Shown here: one piece after another, positions 23,990-35,510 of the stretch
Layout of the letters: each line of letters starts with the position of its first letter
Position numbering within the stretch: the first letter of the stretch is position 1
Assembly: GCA_027946375.1 (NCBI GenBank)
Contig: JAPEUT010000024.1
Coordinates: 94,758 to 158,757, forward strand
Origin: Neodidymelliopsis sp. IMI 364377
Taxonomy: Eukaryota; Ascomycota; Dothideomycetes; Pleosporales; Didymellaceae
Reading direction: 5' to 3'
Length of the DNA stretch: 64,000 nucleotides
Program-made: the position numbers and the translations under genes
The notes under the pieces: model-generated
The model's database searches: none
What the model was told of the DNA's origin: nothing
What the model saw: the letters and a program-made list of their open reading frames with translations, nothing else

Positions 23990-25122
23990 TCAAGGATCTT
24001 CAGATCTATCATCGTACCCCACAGAACCCCCCTGTACACTAGATGATCCGCTAGACGATCGCGGGATGTCGACTTCATCCCGCCAGGCGATAGGGTCAAG
24101 GCATCCGATGTGCTCGATCACTCGTGCAGCTGCTTTGCATCCAAACTTCACTGCTTCGTGTATATCCCAATCTCCATTGTACTTCTGTTCCATGTAATTC
24201 GCCGCATAGCCGCCGACAAAGCTGTCACTGTAAAGCGTGGTCAGTAGTGTCAGAAGCTCCAGGTATCCTACACTTACCCGGCTCCAGCGGAATCCAGCAC
24301 TTTCAGTCCCTTCTCTGCATCAACGTGGCCTCTGTGCCTGTCCTTTGTGTCCTTATTCTCGTGCGAATAGAAGGCTCCCTTGTCACCTAGTGTAATGACA
24401 ACATTCTGTACGCCGAGATTGTGGAAGTAGTCTGTGATACCTGACCACTCTGTTTCTGGAATATCAGAACCGACGGTAGAGTGCGACAACATCTTTGACT
24501 CAGTCTCATTGACGATCAGATGTGTAATCATGGGAAAAAGGACCGGATCGATGTAGCAAGCGGGTGCAGGGTTCAAGAGAACTTCGATGCCGTGGTGGTG
24601 AGCAGTCTCGATTGCCTGTTCGATAGTGTCCCGTCTAATCTCTAGCTGAGCGATGAGCAGGTCAGGCTTCACGCCCGCACCGAGACTTTCGGGGGTCATG
24701 AATTGTTCCGGCTTGATCGCATTGGCGGCGTTTTGGTGAAGCAGTATGCGATTTTCTCCAGATTTCTGTTCAATCAGGATAATACCCAACGCAGTTGATT
24801 GTCCTTCGATCTCCTGAACACCATCAACGTTGACTCCACTTCTGTGTACAGCCTCCTTGAGCCCGGGACCGAATTGATCTCGACCAACAGCACCAATCAT
24901 GCGAACGTGAAGATCGTCACTGGTTGTGTGAGCAGCATCTTGATTTTTGGGGTTTGCACGGCTCAGCCGGTACACTGCTACGGCAGAGTTTGCCCCTTTC
25001 CCCCCTGGTGAACTATTGAACTTGTTGGCAACAATGGTTTCGCCTTGATCAGGAATGCGATCCGCGATCGTGACTAGATCTTGTACAAGTCCGCCTAGGA
25101 CTGCGACGGTTCGAGGTGACAT
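23990..25122 (-). CDS. RBK1: Ribokinase (PfkB family)
   Basis: Ribokinase phosphorylates D-ribose to ribose 5-phosphate with ATP, feeding the pentose phosphate pathway and nucleotide synthesis. Two exons: 24278-25122 and 23990-24227, giving 360 residues, joined by a 50-nt intron (donor GTAAGT). Typical ribokinase signatures: GGLVQD near the N-terminus, NSSPGGKGANSAVAV (PfkB signature 1 with the substrate-binding GGKGAN), NPAPA, NETE, and the catalytic GAGDSFVGG. The intron splits the codon just before the catalytic Asp (about residue 283). The C-terminus, with AAARVIEHIGCLD, fits the family. It is convergent with the kinase gene. The call to ribokinase rather than another PfkB sugar kinase is good but not certain. 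Confidence 0.87.
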
Positions 25123-26298
25123 TGAAAATGAGGTGTGAAGCTTGAGACGTGATGGAAAATGAAACGCAGTTGGTGTACAGCCCTGAAGGATGCGGGACAG
25201 CGGGGTTATAGCCAGCCTTGTGCGTTGTGGTCACAACAACAATCGCAGCGCCTATCAGGCTGAGCGGTGACCATTTTGATCCTCATCTTAGGAATTTTGA
25301 GAATAGCACACGAACTGGGTAGATGCCATATAAGAGGTCAGTACAGCATACATCTTATCAATACAGAACAACCACACATCTCGGGGTGAGGTAGAACTAC
25401 AAGCACTCTTAAAATGGCGCTGTCGCGGGGTTTCCAATGAAGGGACTGGGTGTATCGGATTGAGACTAACTAAATTACAGCCGCGTGAGATCATGTTCCG
25501 CCAACTACGTGTCAGCGAGTATGTGGCACGCCACCAACCGGTGAGTGATACATGCAGGCAGGCGCAGTACGATCCTTGTAACGCCCATCGCCGCACATGA
25601 TGGTTAGTCTGCGCACGTAGTTCAACGCCGTGGTTTGATCAGTGCTAGCTCCTCGAACACTCGTGTCGTCTGAAATTTGCAATACTGTCTACTGCGGCTT
25701 TCTGATTCTTTCCGCCGCAAGCTTATAGGTGTTTCCCTCCTCGTCTCGTACCTACTTGAAGTGAGTTTTCTTCTACGTAGTAGTTTAAATACCCACATAC
25801 TATGTGTTTGTGTGTGCCATCTTCGCTAGTATCTTTGCTTATAATGACTCCTGATCGCCAAGTGGCTACATGAGAACGTGAGTGAAAAGTTCTTCATAAA
25901 TTGACACTCTACTTACAGCCGTATGAAAACTCGATTTCTTCGCCATCTTTATAAACCATAATTTAGGCCACGGTCTCTGCTTTAAGGGTTATTTTAGGAC
26001 AACGATCAGGCCATGGAGAAGGATACTGGCTGCTTTATATGCCTCAGTGACCTCGAATCTTCTCGAATCAACCTCAAACGCCTGTCAGCCGGTACTGGTC
26101 GATGTTCCGATCGCTAATAAACCCTTGGCTGGCCGTTGTGGCTGGTGTGGCGCATGCATGGTCTTGTGTACGGATGTGTGATTATCATATATTCTCAGCC
26201 TGGTCATATTCGTAGCCTTGAGAGACATCAAACGCCTCGCAGCTCGAACCCTCCTCATTCATACTTTACGTACCCGGAGTAGCTTTTACTATCTAGCT
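25123..26298. other. Intergenic region, no gene seen
   Basis: About 1.2 kb separating divergent genes. Only short ORFs without motifs are visible. Confidence 0.5.
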
Positions 26299-28410
26299 AT
26301 GTCAGATCCTCTTTCTATCGTTGCCAGCAGTATTACTGTAGGGGCGCTCGCCGGGAACGCAGTGAAAGCATGCCAAGAACTTCAGGACATCACACGGCGG
26401 TTTCTGCGAGCCCCAAAAGATATTCAACGATACGGCTCGATGGTTCAATCACTACAGGCTACCCTGGCTGGCGTTGCAAGACTACATTATGAACCACAAA
26501 TCGTGGATCTATTGGTGCCTAGCCTAAAGGATCGGCTCGCACAGTGTTCGATTGATCTGTGGTCCATGGCCGATGATATTAAATCCATCTCTAGTCGATT
26601 AGAAGATGGTCATAGAAGACGTACGGCGGCTCGCGTGCGATGGTCTCTTGGGACCCAGAAGTGGGACCTGGACGAAGATCTGAAACAGATCAAAATACAC
26701 TATGATAGTATTCAAGGAGATCTTCTGGTCCTGGTCATGTAAGTTCACTCTTTTCAGATGCTGTGCGGAAAGCTAAGTGAGTTCAACAGACAGCTGCTCA
26801 TACGAAAAGACATCGTCAGCCAATATACGGGTTTGACTGGTTCGACAGAGGGAGCATTCTCAAGTGGCACACCAATCGAGCCAATCGTATGCGCTAAGCC
26901 CACTTGCAACCACTGGTACACACTCCGGGCAACTTTCGTGCGGTGCCTCAAAACTTCATGGTTGGACCTCAGCATAAGACTAGGGCAACTCATAATTCCA
27001 CACCAACAAGTTGGTACTCCTCTGAATACCCAAGAACGTACTAGAAGTTGCGGCTATGGTATCGTGCTGTCTAGTGCTTTGTTCCGATACTCATCTGCTC
27101 GCTACGAACTGAACCTTGGTCTACATGGACAGTGGAATCAATGGGGTATCGGCAGTGGTGTTCAATGGAGTCTCTCTCAATCAGCAGTTGTCTCATATGG
27201 ATCAGAGCTTAGGAAGATCGTTTCAAGTGGCGATATTATATCTATGCAAAAAGCATTCTCATCGAGAAGATCGACCGCTCGGGACGTACTGCCTAATGGT
27301 AAATGTCTACTACATGTTTGGATCCCCTATTGCTATAATAGCTCATCTACTCACATACAAACAGATAGCTGTAACCCATGGTCAATATGAGATGGTCAAG
27401 TTTCTCCTCCAGAATGGAGCCAATGTGAACGCCACTGATAGATATGGCGAGTAAGTCATCAATGACTCATCTAGCTCGACAAACTGCTAACAAAGATGCC
27501 AAGAACCCCTCTCCATGCGGCAGTGACGTTCTCCAAGAGCGACGAGATATGTCGCACACTGCTCGACCATGGTGCAGATCCATGGAATCGCAACCTCGAC
27601 GGGCAAACGCCTCTGCACACCTACTTCACTCATACAGTTGTACGGCTATTACAGTACCATGAAGACATCCTTGACTTCGCAGACACTGACAACTACGAGA
27701 TGACATTGATCCACTATCTTGCTTGGTCAAGTCGAACCTCAATTGATGTCTTCCGGAGGTATCACGAGCGTAGTGGCATCACCCTGAGTACAGTGGATCA
27801 TAAAGGAAGGTCTCTATTGCACTTTGCGGCTGACAGAGGTAACTGCGGTATCGTGGACTATCTATGCAGTACTTTTACAGCAGAAATATCTCTCAGAGAC
27901 CGCCATGGTAAAACAGCTCTACATTACGCAGCAGCCACAAAGCGAGCTCCGCAAGTTATCAGCACACTCATCTCATACGGTGCAGATTTCAAAGCAACGG
28001 ATTGCGACGGAGCTACTCCTTTGCATGCGGCAGCCCAACAACAGAACTTCTCTGCAATGAGAGAGTTATTACTTAATGGGAAGAGTGAAGACTTGTACGT
28101 GCGTGATCGTTTTGGCCGAACACCAGTGAGCATCGTGGCTTTGGGAAAAACAAGTGAAACCAGTCACTTCCTCGACGAACTCGAGCATAACCATCCCGGA
28201 GCTTCCTCAACAAGCAATATTCCCCCATCGCATTGCCCGAGACTTGCGGCCACCTTACCTGTAGCGGACATTTCTTTGCCTGATTGTGGGGATTCACTCC
28301 TACAAGAGAACACAAAACTCAAAACATATACTCTCTGTGCGGTTTTATGTCTCCTGGTCGTGGTAGTGATTGTCATTTACTTTAATTCCATGCTCATTTC
28401 AGGATTTTGA
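26299..28410 (+). CDS. PigL_N-like, ankyrin-repeat, C-terminal membrane protein
   Basis: Four exons: 26299-26738, 26790-27298, 27369-27450 and 27504-28410, giving 645 residues. The N-terminus (MSDPLSIVASSITVGALAGNA) is the opening of fungal STAND/azaphilone-cluster protein L N-terminal (PigL_N) domains. A middle region of unknown type follows. From about residue 320 come ankyrin repeats: EMVKFLLQNGANVNATD, TPLHAAV, LLDHGADPWNRN, LLHFAADRGN, ALHYAAATKRA and TPLHAAAQQ. Residues about 615-640 form one hydrophobic helix (LCAVLCLLVVVVIVIYF), so the protein is probably tail-anchored with the repeats in the cytosol. The family architecture suggests a sensor or scaffold role. Splice choices were set by frame and ankyrin consensus; the intron 1 acceptor must be the second one (aacag), because the first would leave a 19-nt intron. 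Confidence 0.82.
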
Positions 28411-28752
28411 GGTTGTTCTACATTGGCGCTAAGGAATTATACTACTAGAAATTTGTTTATTGATCTTGAATGATGGAGATATTCGAGCACAGTAGACAGA
28501 GTCCATTGTTGAACGCCAGTGCATCATGGTGAGGAAAACCTCGCATCGCTACAAGCTTTTTGGCTTTCAAACCACCAAGCAAGTCCATTATCTGTACATA
28601 TTCCTGAGCCATTCACGGAACTCATTTTTTTGGCCCCCAATAGACTAGGCCCAAAACAGGAAAGTCAGATCCTTCAGCCTGTCAGCCTTCCACATCTTCT
28701 CTCCAAATGCAACTGAACAGAACACATCATTTCCTGTTGCCACTACAATACA
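28411..28752. other. Short intergenic region
   Basis: 342 nt between two genes on the same strand. No ORF of note; probably the 3' end of one gene and the promoter of the next. Confidence 0.5.
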
Positions 28753-30739
28753 ATGACATCCAAGACGAATGCGTTGCAATCACCGCCGTTATCGCTTCTA
28801 AAGCGATCCGATCGGATCGACCGGGTACGCGATGTCAAATGGCAACAATGGCCAAAGGTGATGCATCAGCACAACATTGTAGACATTGACTCGCTTAACT
28901 GTAGCCATCCTGATCTTGAAGATGGTTCTTTGATATCTTGGGGCTTGCAACAAAGCCAGGACTCAAAGGGTGGAGGGGTAGATGTAGATGTCCTGTACGG
29001 TACAGGAACCGATTTGAGTAAGGTCGAAAGCATGTTAAAATATCAGTGTACTGAGATCTCATCAGGATGGCCACGCAATGTTAATGATGAGGAGCTGTCG
29101 CGCATCATGGAGGTAAGTACTGCATGGTTGTTGTCGCTCTTGGTTATAACTTGACGTCTGAACAAACAGTTACCTGCTGCTTCGCTGAGGATTTGGTACG
29201 TCAATCAATCCTGTTCCTCCTTCTCGTGAAACCCGAGAAAAATATATGTGAAGTTACGGCCTAACATATTGCATGCAGCTTTGTCAATACCTTGAAGACA
29301 GACTCATCATGGCTCCCTGGGAACTTCAATCTACGCCCAAATACTGTTCAAATCTTGCGGAAAGCAGGGCTATCAGGAGTTCTTTTGTGCAACCTTTACT
29401 CCGAGCAAAGCTACTGGGCGAAGATGGGGAATCAGAAGTATATGCGCTACGATGACGATGGACGATTGACGTCGTACGGTACACGGACCATACACCAGTC
29501 TGTTGACACTTGCTGATTCTCCTTAGAAATATGTTATCAATATCGTTGCGGATGGGACACAGGTGTCAGCTTCATTCATAGTATACGCGAGAAGCAGCGT
29601 ATTACCTACTTTTGCATCAACTTCCCATCTGGCGCACGAGAAAGACTCGAAGCCATCTTTCGATACGAGCATCGGCGAGTAGTGCTTCACAGAGACTTCT
29701 TTCTCGATACTCTGGTGGCGGATGATAGTCTGAAGCAATGGCAGTTTGACATAGGCCAGCGACGACTTATGCTTCTCCTAGTTGTAGGGTCAATTACCAT
29801 TCATCCAGAACATGTGTGCTGACAATGTTGATCAGGAGAAAACGCTAGAGAAGCCGCTGGGCAAGAGTCAAGACGGAAGTACTCTGAATGAAAAGTTTGA
29901 ACCTTCGGAAGAAACAAGACGCATCACGTCATCCGTGCTTAAAAGCTTCTACAAGTACGAGGGGAGGGATGTTGAGCAACAGGCTGGGCCAGGCGCAGGC
30001 GATCAACGTAATATGAACACCGAGGAATACTATGTGGAGGAATTACACAAGAGTCTTGGATACACAGACAAAGGACACGAAGTAGACTTCGATAAGGCTA
30101 CTCGTAGCCTGCATAAGATGGTACGGCATTGGCTTGGCTTACGACAAGACTGTGAAGACCTGCTAGCGCAGCTCCGGTTCCTACATGATACATACAACAA
30201 GATTAGCCAAAAGCGTGGGCGAGATTGGATTTTCGATCGAAAAGCCGATGCTGCAGAGTCTTTCGAGGTGCTAATCTCACAATGCGATATTTGCGTACGG
30301 TGGACGCAAGTCTATCATGACCGGACACAGACTCGCATCAATATGGTGAGTATTGACCGGATTCTACGATCGATAGGAGCAGATTCTAATGATTCCATAG
30401 TTGTTCCATTTGTCAAACCAACGGACAGCTGCCGACACGGCACAGATTGCAAAGCAGACTCAGCGTGACTCCGCCTCAATGATCACTATTGCGGCAGTCA
30501 CAATGTTGTTTCTCCCAGGCACATTCGTGTGCACCATTGTTAGCACCAATTTGTTTGATTTTGGGGACAATGGACTGCAAGTCTCTAGTCAATGGTGGAT
30601 TCTGCTAGCTGGTGCCATACCGCTGACATTTGTCGTGTTTGGTGTATGGCTGGGGTGGCAGAGAGTGAGACTGCAAACTCAGCGGCGCAAAGACAGGTTG
30701 AGCGATTCCGAGTTATGGAGGTCTAGTTCGTCGAAGTAG
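28753..30739 (+). CDS. CorA-like fungal membrane protein
   Basis: Six exons: 28753-29112, 29170-29195, 29279-29478, 29527-29780, 29836-30345 and 30401-30739, giving 562 residues. The long N-terminal part is soluble. Near the C-terminus, a helix with RTQTRINM and FHLSNQRTAADTAQIAKQTQRDSASM leads into two membrane helices, MITIAAVTMLFLPGTFVCTIVST and WWILLAGAIPLTFVVFGVWLGW. This is the layout of the fungal CorA-like (ZntB/CorA superfamily) proteins, in which long coiled helices precede two transmembrane segments. The exact ion-selectivity GMN motif is not seen, so metal transport is unproven. Exon 2 is only 26 nt and intron 4 uses the unusual donor GTTGTA, but all phases agree. Confidence 0.8.
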
Positions 30740-31225
30740 AAGAAGATGTTCCTCGCGCAGCTCCAACGGCGCGGCTACAGTCTGAACGCTGTTCGGGTCA
30801 GGCCTGCTTGACGAGACTGCAATGCGGCAATACGATCATCGGCAGTGATGTCTTCACCTTTCTACGAATTAATTGTCGGAATGGACAGGCAAGCTTTCGC
30901 GCAATTTTAACGACACTTCTAGTTCAGCTTTCTATAGTTGTGGTGCTGAGAAGTTATATCAGTAACTTATTTCGGGTACATAGCTGACAACTTAACAAGA
31001 TCTTCCTGATTGTACAAAGGGTGGTATTGGTGATATAAACACTGAAGGTACCTTGCACGTAGTACGTTAAGCCATAAATGGCCTAGCTTTGCGCCCTTGT
31101 TTGGACATTTCCATCGCACCCTCTTTTCTGCTGAAGGAAATTTGACTGTGCAACCAACCTTGCTTTCATTGCCAACTACTTACTCACTTGCCTCAAACTC
31201 ACAACTTCGTTGTCTTGCCGCTGCA
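30740..31225. other. Intergenic region, no gene seen
   Basis: About 490 nt. Only short ORFs are present; it contains the likely leader of the B3/4-domain gene. Confidence 0.5.
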
Positions 31226-31942
31226 ATGTCGTCTAGTGTCGCACAAAAATTTCTGGAAAATGCGAGGATATCGCCAGAGATCTTTCAACTGCGTTCTGAC
31301 TATCGAGCTCTTCTTCTGGTAATCGAAAAAATACCGCCAGGTCCGAGCGACAGTACAAGCAACGCCTTGCTCCAAGAAGCCGAAAAGTCTGCACAAGAAG
31401 CGTTAGCAAAGTCAAACGTCAACGACATACCACATGTTGCAGCTTGGAGAGACACATATAAAGCTTTCGGGGCGAAGCCAAAGAAAGAACGCAACAGCCT
31501 CGAATCACTGATGCGCCGCGCAAATGATGGCTTGCCACGAGTCAATCGCTTGACTGACATCTACAACGCCATATCGATCAAGCACCAGATACCAGTTGGA
31601 GGCGAAGATCTGGACAAATATGTCGGCAGTGCTATCTTACGGCGGGCAGCCGGCGATGAAACTTTCCAGACAACGGCAGGCGGAGAGGCTGTAACGGAAC
31701 ACCCAATGGCTGGAGAAGCAGTATGGTGCGATGAGGTGGGCGTCACATGTCGCCGTTGGAATTGGCGCCAGTGTTCGAACACTGCTCTTTCTGAGAGCAC
31801 CACACGTGTTTTGTTCATCTTAGACGCCCTGGAGCCCTGTTCAGATGTCGTCTTGCAGTCCGCTGCGGATGAGCTTGTACAAACCTTGAGAAGCCTTTCT
31901 ACAGAAGTGACCTGGTCGCAGCGACTTCTCAAGAACTTGTAA
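31226..31942 (+). CDS. B3/4-domain protein (phenylalanyl-tRNA synthetase-like editing domain)
   Basis: Single exon of 238 residues. It is a stand-alone relative of the B3/B4 domain found in the beta chain of phenylalanyl-tRNA synthetase, which there does proofreading. Characteristic residues are present: KAFGAKPKKERNSLESLMRR, GLPRVNRLTDIYNAISIKHQIPVGGEDLDKYVG, and C-terminal CDEVGVTCRRWNWRQC. The start at 31226 (MSSS) is the first in-frame ATG; the frame is open further upstream but without an ATG. Free-standing B3/4 proteins are widespread in bacteria and fungi, and their substrate is not known. A PARG-like gene lies 430 nt downstream on the same strand. Confidence 0.85.
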   Translation: MSSSVAQKFLENARISPEIFQLRSDYRALLLVIEKIPPGPSDSTSNALLQEAEKSAQEALAKSNVNDIPHVAAWRDTYKAFGAKPKKERNSLESLMRRANDGLPRVNRLTDIYNAISIKHQIPVGGEDLDKYVGSAILRRAAGDETFQTTAGGEAVTEHPMAGEAVWCDEVGVTCRRWNWRQCSNTALSESTTRVLFILDALEPCSDVVLQSAADELVQTLRSLSTEVTWSQRLLKNL

Positions 31943-32371
31943 GCACTCGGCAATCCAAAGGAGATGTAATGCACCACTTGCGTAATCAGGTCAGTCCACT
32001 TGAGCTCGAAACTTGGTGTAGCTCAGTGGCTTGGGATCCACGTTGAGAGTCCAATATATTTTTAGTGTGGCTGACTAATACAATCCCTTCACCCTTTCAT
32101 CGTCCCTCTAGATACTATACTGGTGACTTTCATCTCAGGCATGTGTATCGATCAACTCTGACCTCCCTTATTGGAACCAGCTACTAGATGCGCTGATTAC
32201 TGTCTGTCAATCGACTTGCATTTATAGGCCACCTGTACACTGCGTGCACAGCCGCATCCGCAGCCTTACGGCAAGGCAACCATGACCCACATCTACAAAA
32301 CTGCCTCTGGTTCTGACCCAGGCTTTAGTAGATAACACCTCCTAAACTCTCAATCATTATAACAAGCAAAC
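31943..32371. other. Short intergenic region
   Basis: 429 nt. It contains an A-box-like string at about 32010, but no tRNA could be folded and there is no matching B box. Confidence 0.5.
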
Positions 32372-33190
32372 ATGCTCGATATCGCAAGCCGTCGCAAAGC
32401 CTGCGAAGACACAATTCGACGAACGCCGACCATTGCCGCGTCTGAAGCGGGCGAAGGCGGCTCTTTCACCAGCAGCTTCATCCCCTCACAATTAGCTCCG
32501 CTTGACAAATCAAGCTCGCTGTACCCGGACCTTACTCTGGGGCCTATTGTTGTGCACAACAGCGACGCCTTCGCTCTTGCGCGAGCTCTAGTCCCGACCC
32601 GCGGAAAGGTGGGTGTGCAGAACTTGGCTAGTGACCGAGAACCTGGCGGAGGCTGGCGCTATACTTTATCAACAACACAAGAGGAGGCGCTCTGCTATTC
32701 ATCCACACTCTATGCCACGCTAAACCCGGAGTGGTACCCCTTTCCGAACACCGGACCTGGATCATGCGCTGCCATCATATCACCAAATGTTGTGGTGTTC
32801 AAAGATACTCTAGAGCGCGATCTTGTCGACCTGCCAGCTGGAAGACGACACGTAGTAGACGTTATCACCGTCTCCGCGCCTTGTTTCCCGAAAGTCACGG
32901 ACGACCGACAGAACTTTGCGCAGGAGTCTGAGCTCCAAGATCTACGAGAGAAGATTGTCCTGACGCTGAGATTGGCAGCGATCAACGGAGTCACGAATCT
33001 GGTGCTTGGAGCGATGGGCTGTGGCGCATATGGGTGTCCTCCACGTGTCGTAGCACGGGAGATGAGGAACGTGCTCGGAAAGGAGGAGTTCAGCGGTTGG
33101 TTCGAGACCCTTGTATTCGCTGTGTATGCGTCTGGGCCCTCGGGCAGGCTCAACTTTGACACGTTTACGGAAGTATTCATGTCTCGATAG
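32372..33190 (+). CDS. Microbial-type PARG/macrodomain protein (TIGR02452-like)
   Basis: Single exon of 272 residues. It is a member of the microbial-type poly(ADP-ribose) glycohydrolase family (macrodomain fold), which removes ADP-ribose from proteins or hydrolyses poly(ADP-ribose). The signature is clear: NLASDREPGGGW (about residues 84-95) followed by TTQEEALCYSSTLY, where the loop GGG and the QEE (about 103-105) hold the catalytic glutamates. The C-terminal half has LVLGAMGCGAYGCPP, a phosphate-binding glycine loop. No targeting signal is seen. In prokaryotes the family counters toxin or host ADP-ribosylation; the fungal role is inferred to be similar or to be in NAD metabolism. Confidence 0.9.
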   Translation: MLDIASRRKACEDTIRRTPTIAASEAGEGGSFTSSFIPSQLAPLDKSSSLYPDLTLGPIVVHNSDAFALARALVPTRGKVGVQNLASDREPGGGWRYTLSTTQEEALCYSSTLYATLNPEWYPFPNTGPGSCAAIISPNVVVFKDTLERDLVDLPAGRRHVVDVITVSAPCFPKVTDDRQNFAQESELQDLREKIVLTLRLAAINGVTNLVLGAMGCGAYGCPPRVVAREMRNVLGKEEFSGWFETLVFAVYASGPSGRLNFDTFTEVFMSR

Positions 33191-33991
33191 GGTAGTTGAT
33201 GTGAAGGTGTGCGCCTTACGTGGCTTGAAGAAAGCAGACGGCCTGAGTAGAGCCCAATACACGTAGTCTGAATACTAGGCGAAGCAGCCAAAGAGAACTT
33301 CTGAAGCCCTTGAGATCGCTTCCCGTCTCACCCCATAATTGTCCAGAGTATGTTGTCTTGAAGAAAACACCCCATGGACGAATTTCTGTACATGGCATCA
33401 AAATGAAGACAACCCAACAAAGCGAGATTCATACTCATTAAAGCTAATACCCACAAAGCTTTTGTGGCAGTGTACGAACACTCCATGACATTCTATTGAT
33501 ACGTGACCTAACTCGAGGCATCACGCAGACCGATATAGAAGACTGAACCAAGTTGAGTTCCTTCGTTTGGTCAACTCTCACGTGTTGCGTAGCTACAGGG
33601 GCAGGACGAAGAATCTCTCTTGTTCATGAAAGTCGAACTTCGTAATAGGAATAGTCTCAGGACACGCGCTGCATGTGGTATTTCTCGGCGCAGGTTCCTT
33701 GCAAGGAAGCCGTTACGATGTGGTGCAACATCCCGAGCTAACGTTTCCGATTTGACTGATAGATTCACAAGTTTGTATTGTTTGAAAGTTCTGCCTGATG
33801 TGGTATCGTGCAATTGTATTCGGTACACTATGTTTTTGCGTATGTCAATCATGTAACTTCGAATGATAACTTCCTGGCACAAGCTGTAATTTCAATGGTT
33901 GTAGTTCACAGGGTTGTTGTATCAAATCTATGTAGCATACATGATTCCTCTCAGCGACTTGCAGTGGTCGTTACATTGTTTGACCTTGAGC
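33191..33991. other. Intergenic region between convergent genes, no gene seen
   Basis: About 800 nt between convergent genes. Overlapping ORFs on both strands carry no motif. Confidence 0.5.
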
Positions 33992-35510
33992 TTACGAGGA
34001 GTTTGAATTGTCAGCGCAACTCCAAGCCGAAGATCCTCCGGAAGCGTTGTAGCTGTCGATGATGCCAACGATGGATCCGTAGGTACCAGCAATAGTCAAG
34101 AACCATCCACCGATGATCATGAATGCACACCAACCGACCATAAACATCCACTTCGCGGTCCTGGCCTCGCGCCAGTTGTCGTAGAGCCACATGCAGCCCA
34201 TGGGCTGGATGCACATGAGGGTACCCAGAAGAGCGCCAACGAGCGAAACAAGACCACCGAACACGGGGATAGCGCTGGCAATGACGTATGCCACAAGGGC
34301 ATTGCCTGCAGTGCAACCAATCCAGGTAACCCAATGGGTTTTTGTGTTTCGTGTGAGATGCTGAGAGCCACGGAGAATGCGCATGAAGAAGTACTTTGCT
34401 GCGAAATGCACGAAGAGCGTTGTGCTGACCATCAATCCGGGGAGTGCGAGGCCGTAGCACACCTTCTTCATAAGATGTCCGGCAGAGCCAAGCGCGGGAG
34501 AAGAAACATAGGATCCGCAGTAGTAGTATACTACGCAACCAATGGCGATGTAGACTGCGGTCATGGTTCCCTGACAAACAATAAGAGCACGAGTGTAGTG
34601 GCGAGGCTCGCGCATCTCAGAAACGATGTTGAAGAAAGCTGGGGTTCCTGCGTATGCGAATACGATCGACGAAATTGACGCGAAAGCATCAGCGGCTGAG
34701 GGAGAACCGAAAAGCTCGTAGTCTGAGTGGAACGGGCCACTGCTAGGGGGAGCATCGGCAGGGCGGTCTTGGACACCCACAGACACCGTCAAAGTCAGAA
34801 CTGAATAGAAAGTTAGCCATGGTCTCCCTCACAAACATATACACCAGGGATACTCACTTGCGCTGAGAATGCTGATGACACCAATCCAAGCAAGCCATGA
34901 AATCTTGCCAAGAGTTTGAATGCTACCTAAACCGAATCCGATGATAGCAGCGACAGCGACGAAGACAGCCGTGCAAGTGCCGTGGGACGAAAGTGCGTTC
35001 AGCGCGGTCGAGATACCCAGCATACCAGAACCGGCAACGAAAATCCAGTCTGTCGAACATTAGTGACCCTAAGATCCTCAAATGGGAAATTGACGTACAG
35101 AGAGCAAAGGTAACACCGAAAACTTCGTAGCCGATTCGGCCAAAGAGCTTGCGACCAACATCGTCAATGCCGTACACATCAGGATGACGTAGCTTAAAGA
35201 CTCCAACGATGTAGCTGGACCAACTCGTCATCACAGCGATGATCAGGATAACAATCACACCGGGAATCAAACCGAGGCTGTGGAACACCGCCGGAATAGA
35301 TAGCACACCCAAACCAATCTGTGTCTTCAACATCAACACGGCGGTTCCTTTCCACCCAACAGCACGGTAATTGGGACCATCTTCGTTGATTTCTCCAAAG
35401 ACCGCATCGGTGATGGATGCGCGGCGATGGGTGCCATGCGCAACGGACGTTGTGGGATGAAGGCCATTGTCGTCATAATTCAGCTTCTCTGGATCTTTGT
35501 AGTCGGCCAT
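33992..35510 (-). CDS. Mtr-type neutral/aromatic amino-acid permease
   Basis: A membrane transporter of the amino acid/auxin permease family, resembling Neurospora Mtr, which takes up neutral aliphatic and aromatic amino acids. Three exons: 35099-35510, 34858-35049 and 33992-34800, giving 470 residues. The cytosolic N-terminus is short; helix 1 region is WKGTAVLMLKTQIGLGVLSIP. Further helices are clear (GVIVILIIAVMTSW, WIFVAGSGMLGIST, AFASISSIVFAYAGTPAFFNIVSEMREP), about eleven in all. FNIVSEMREP is typical of the Mtr group. The start is MADYKD at 35510; the open frame further upstream lacks an ATG. The introns are 49 and 57 nt. Expression control cannot be read from the sequence. Confidence 0.85.

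Noticed and set aside
31097..31225. Upstream extension of the B3/4-domain gene
   Set aside because: Open but without an ATG (starts at TTG); domain begins after the ATG at 31226.
32005..32050. A-box-like string resembling the start of a tRNA gene
   Set aside because: No B box follows at the right spacing and no cloverleaf can be formed.
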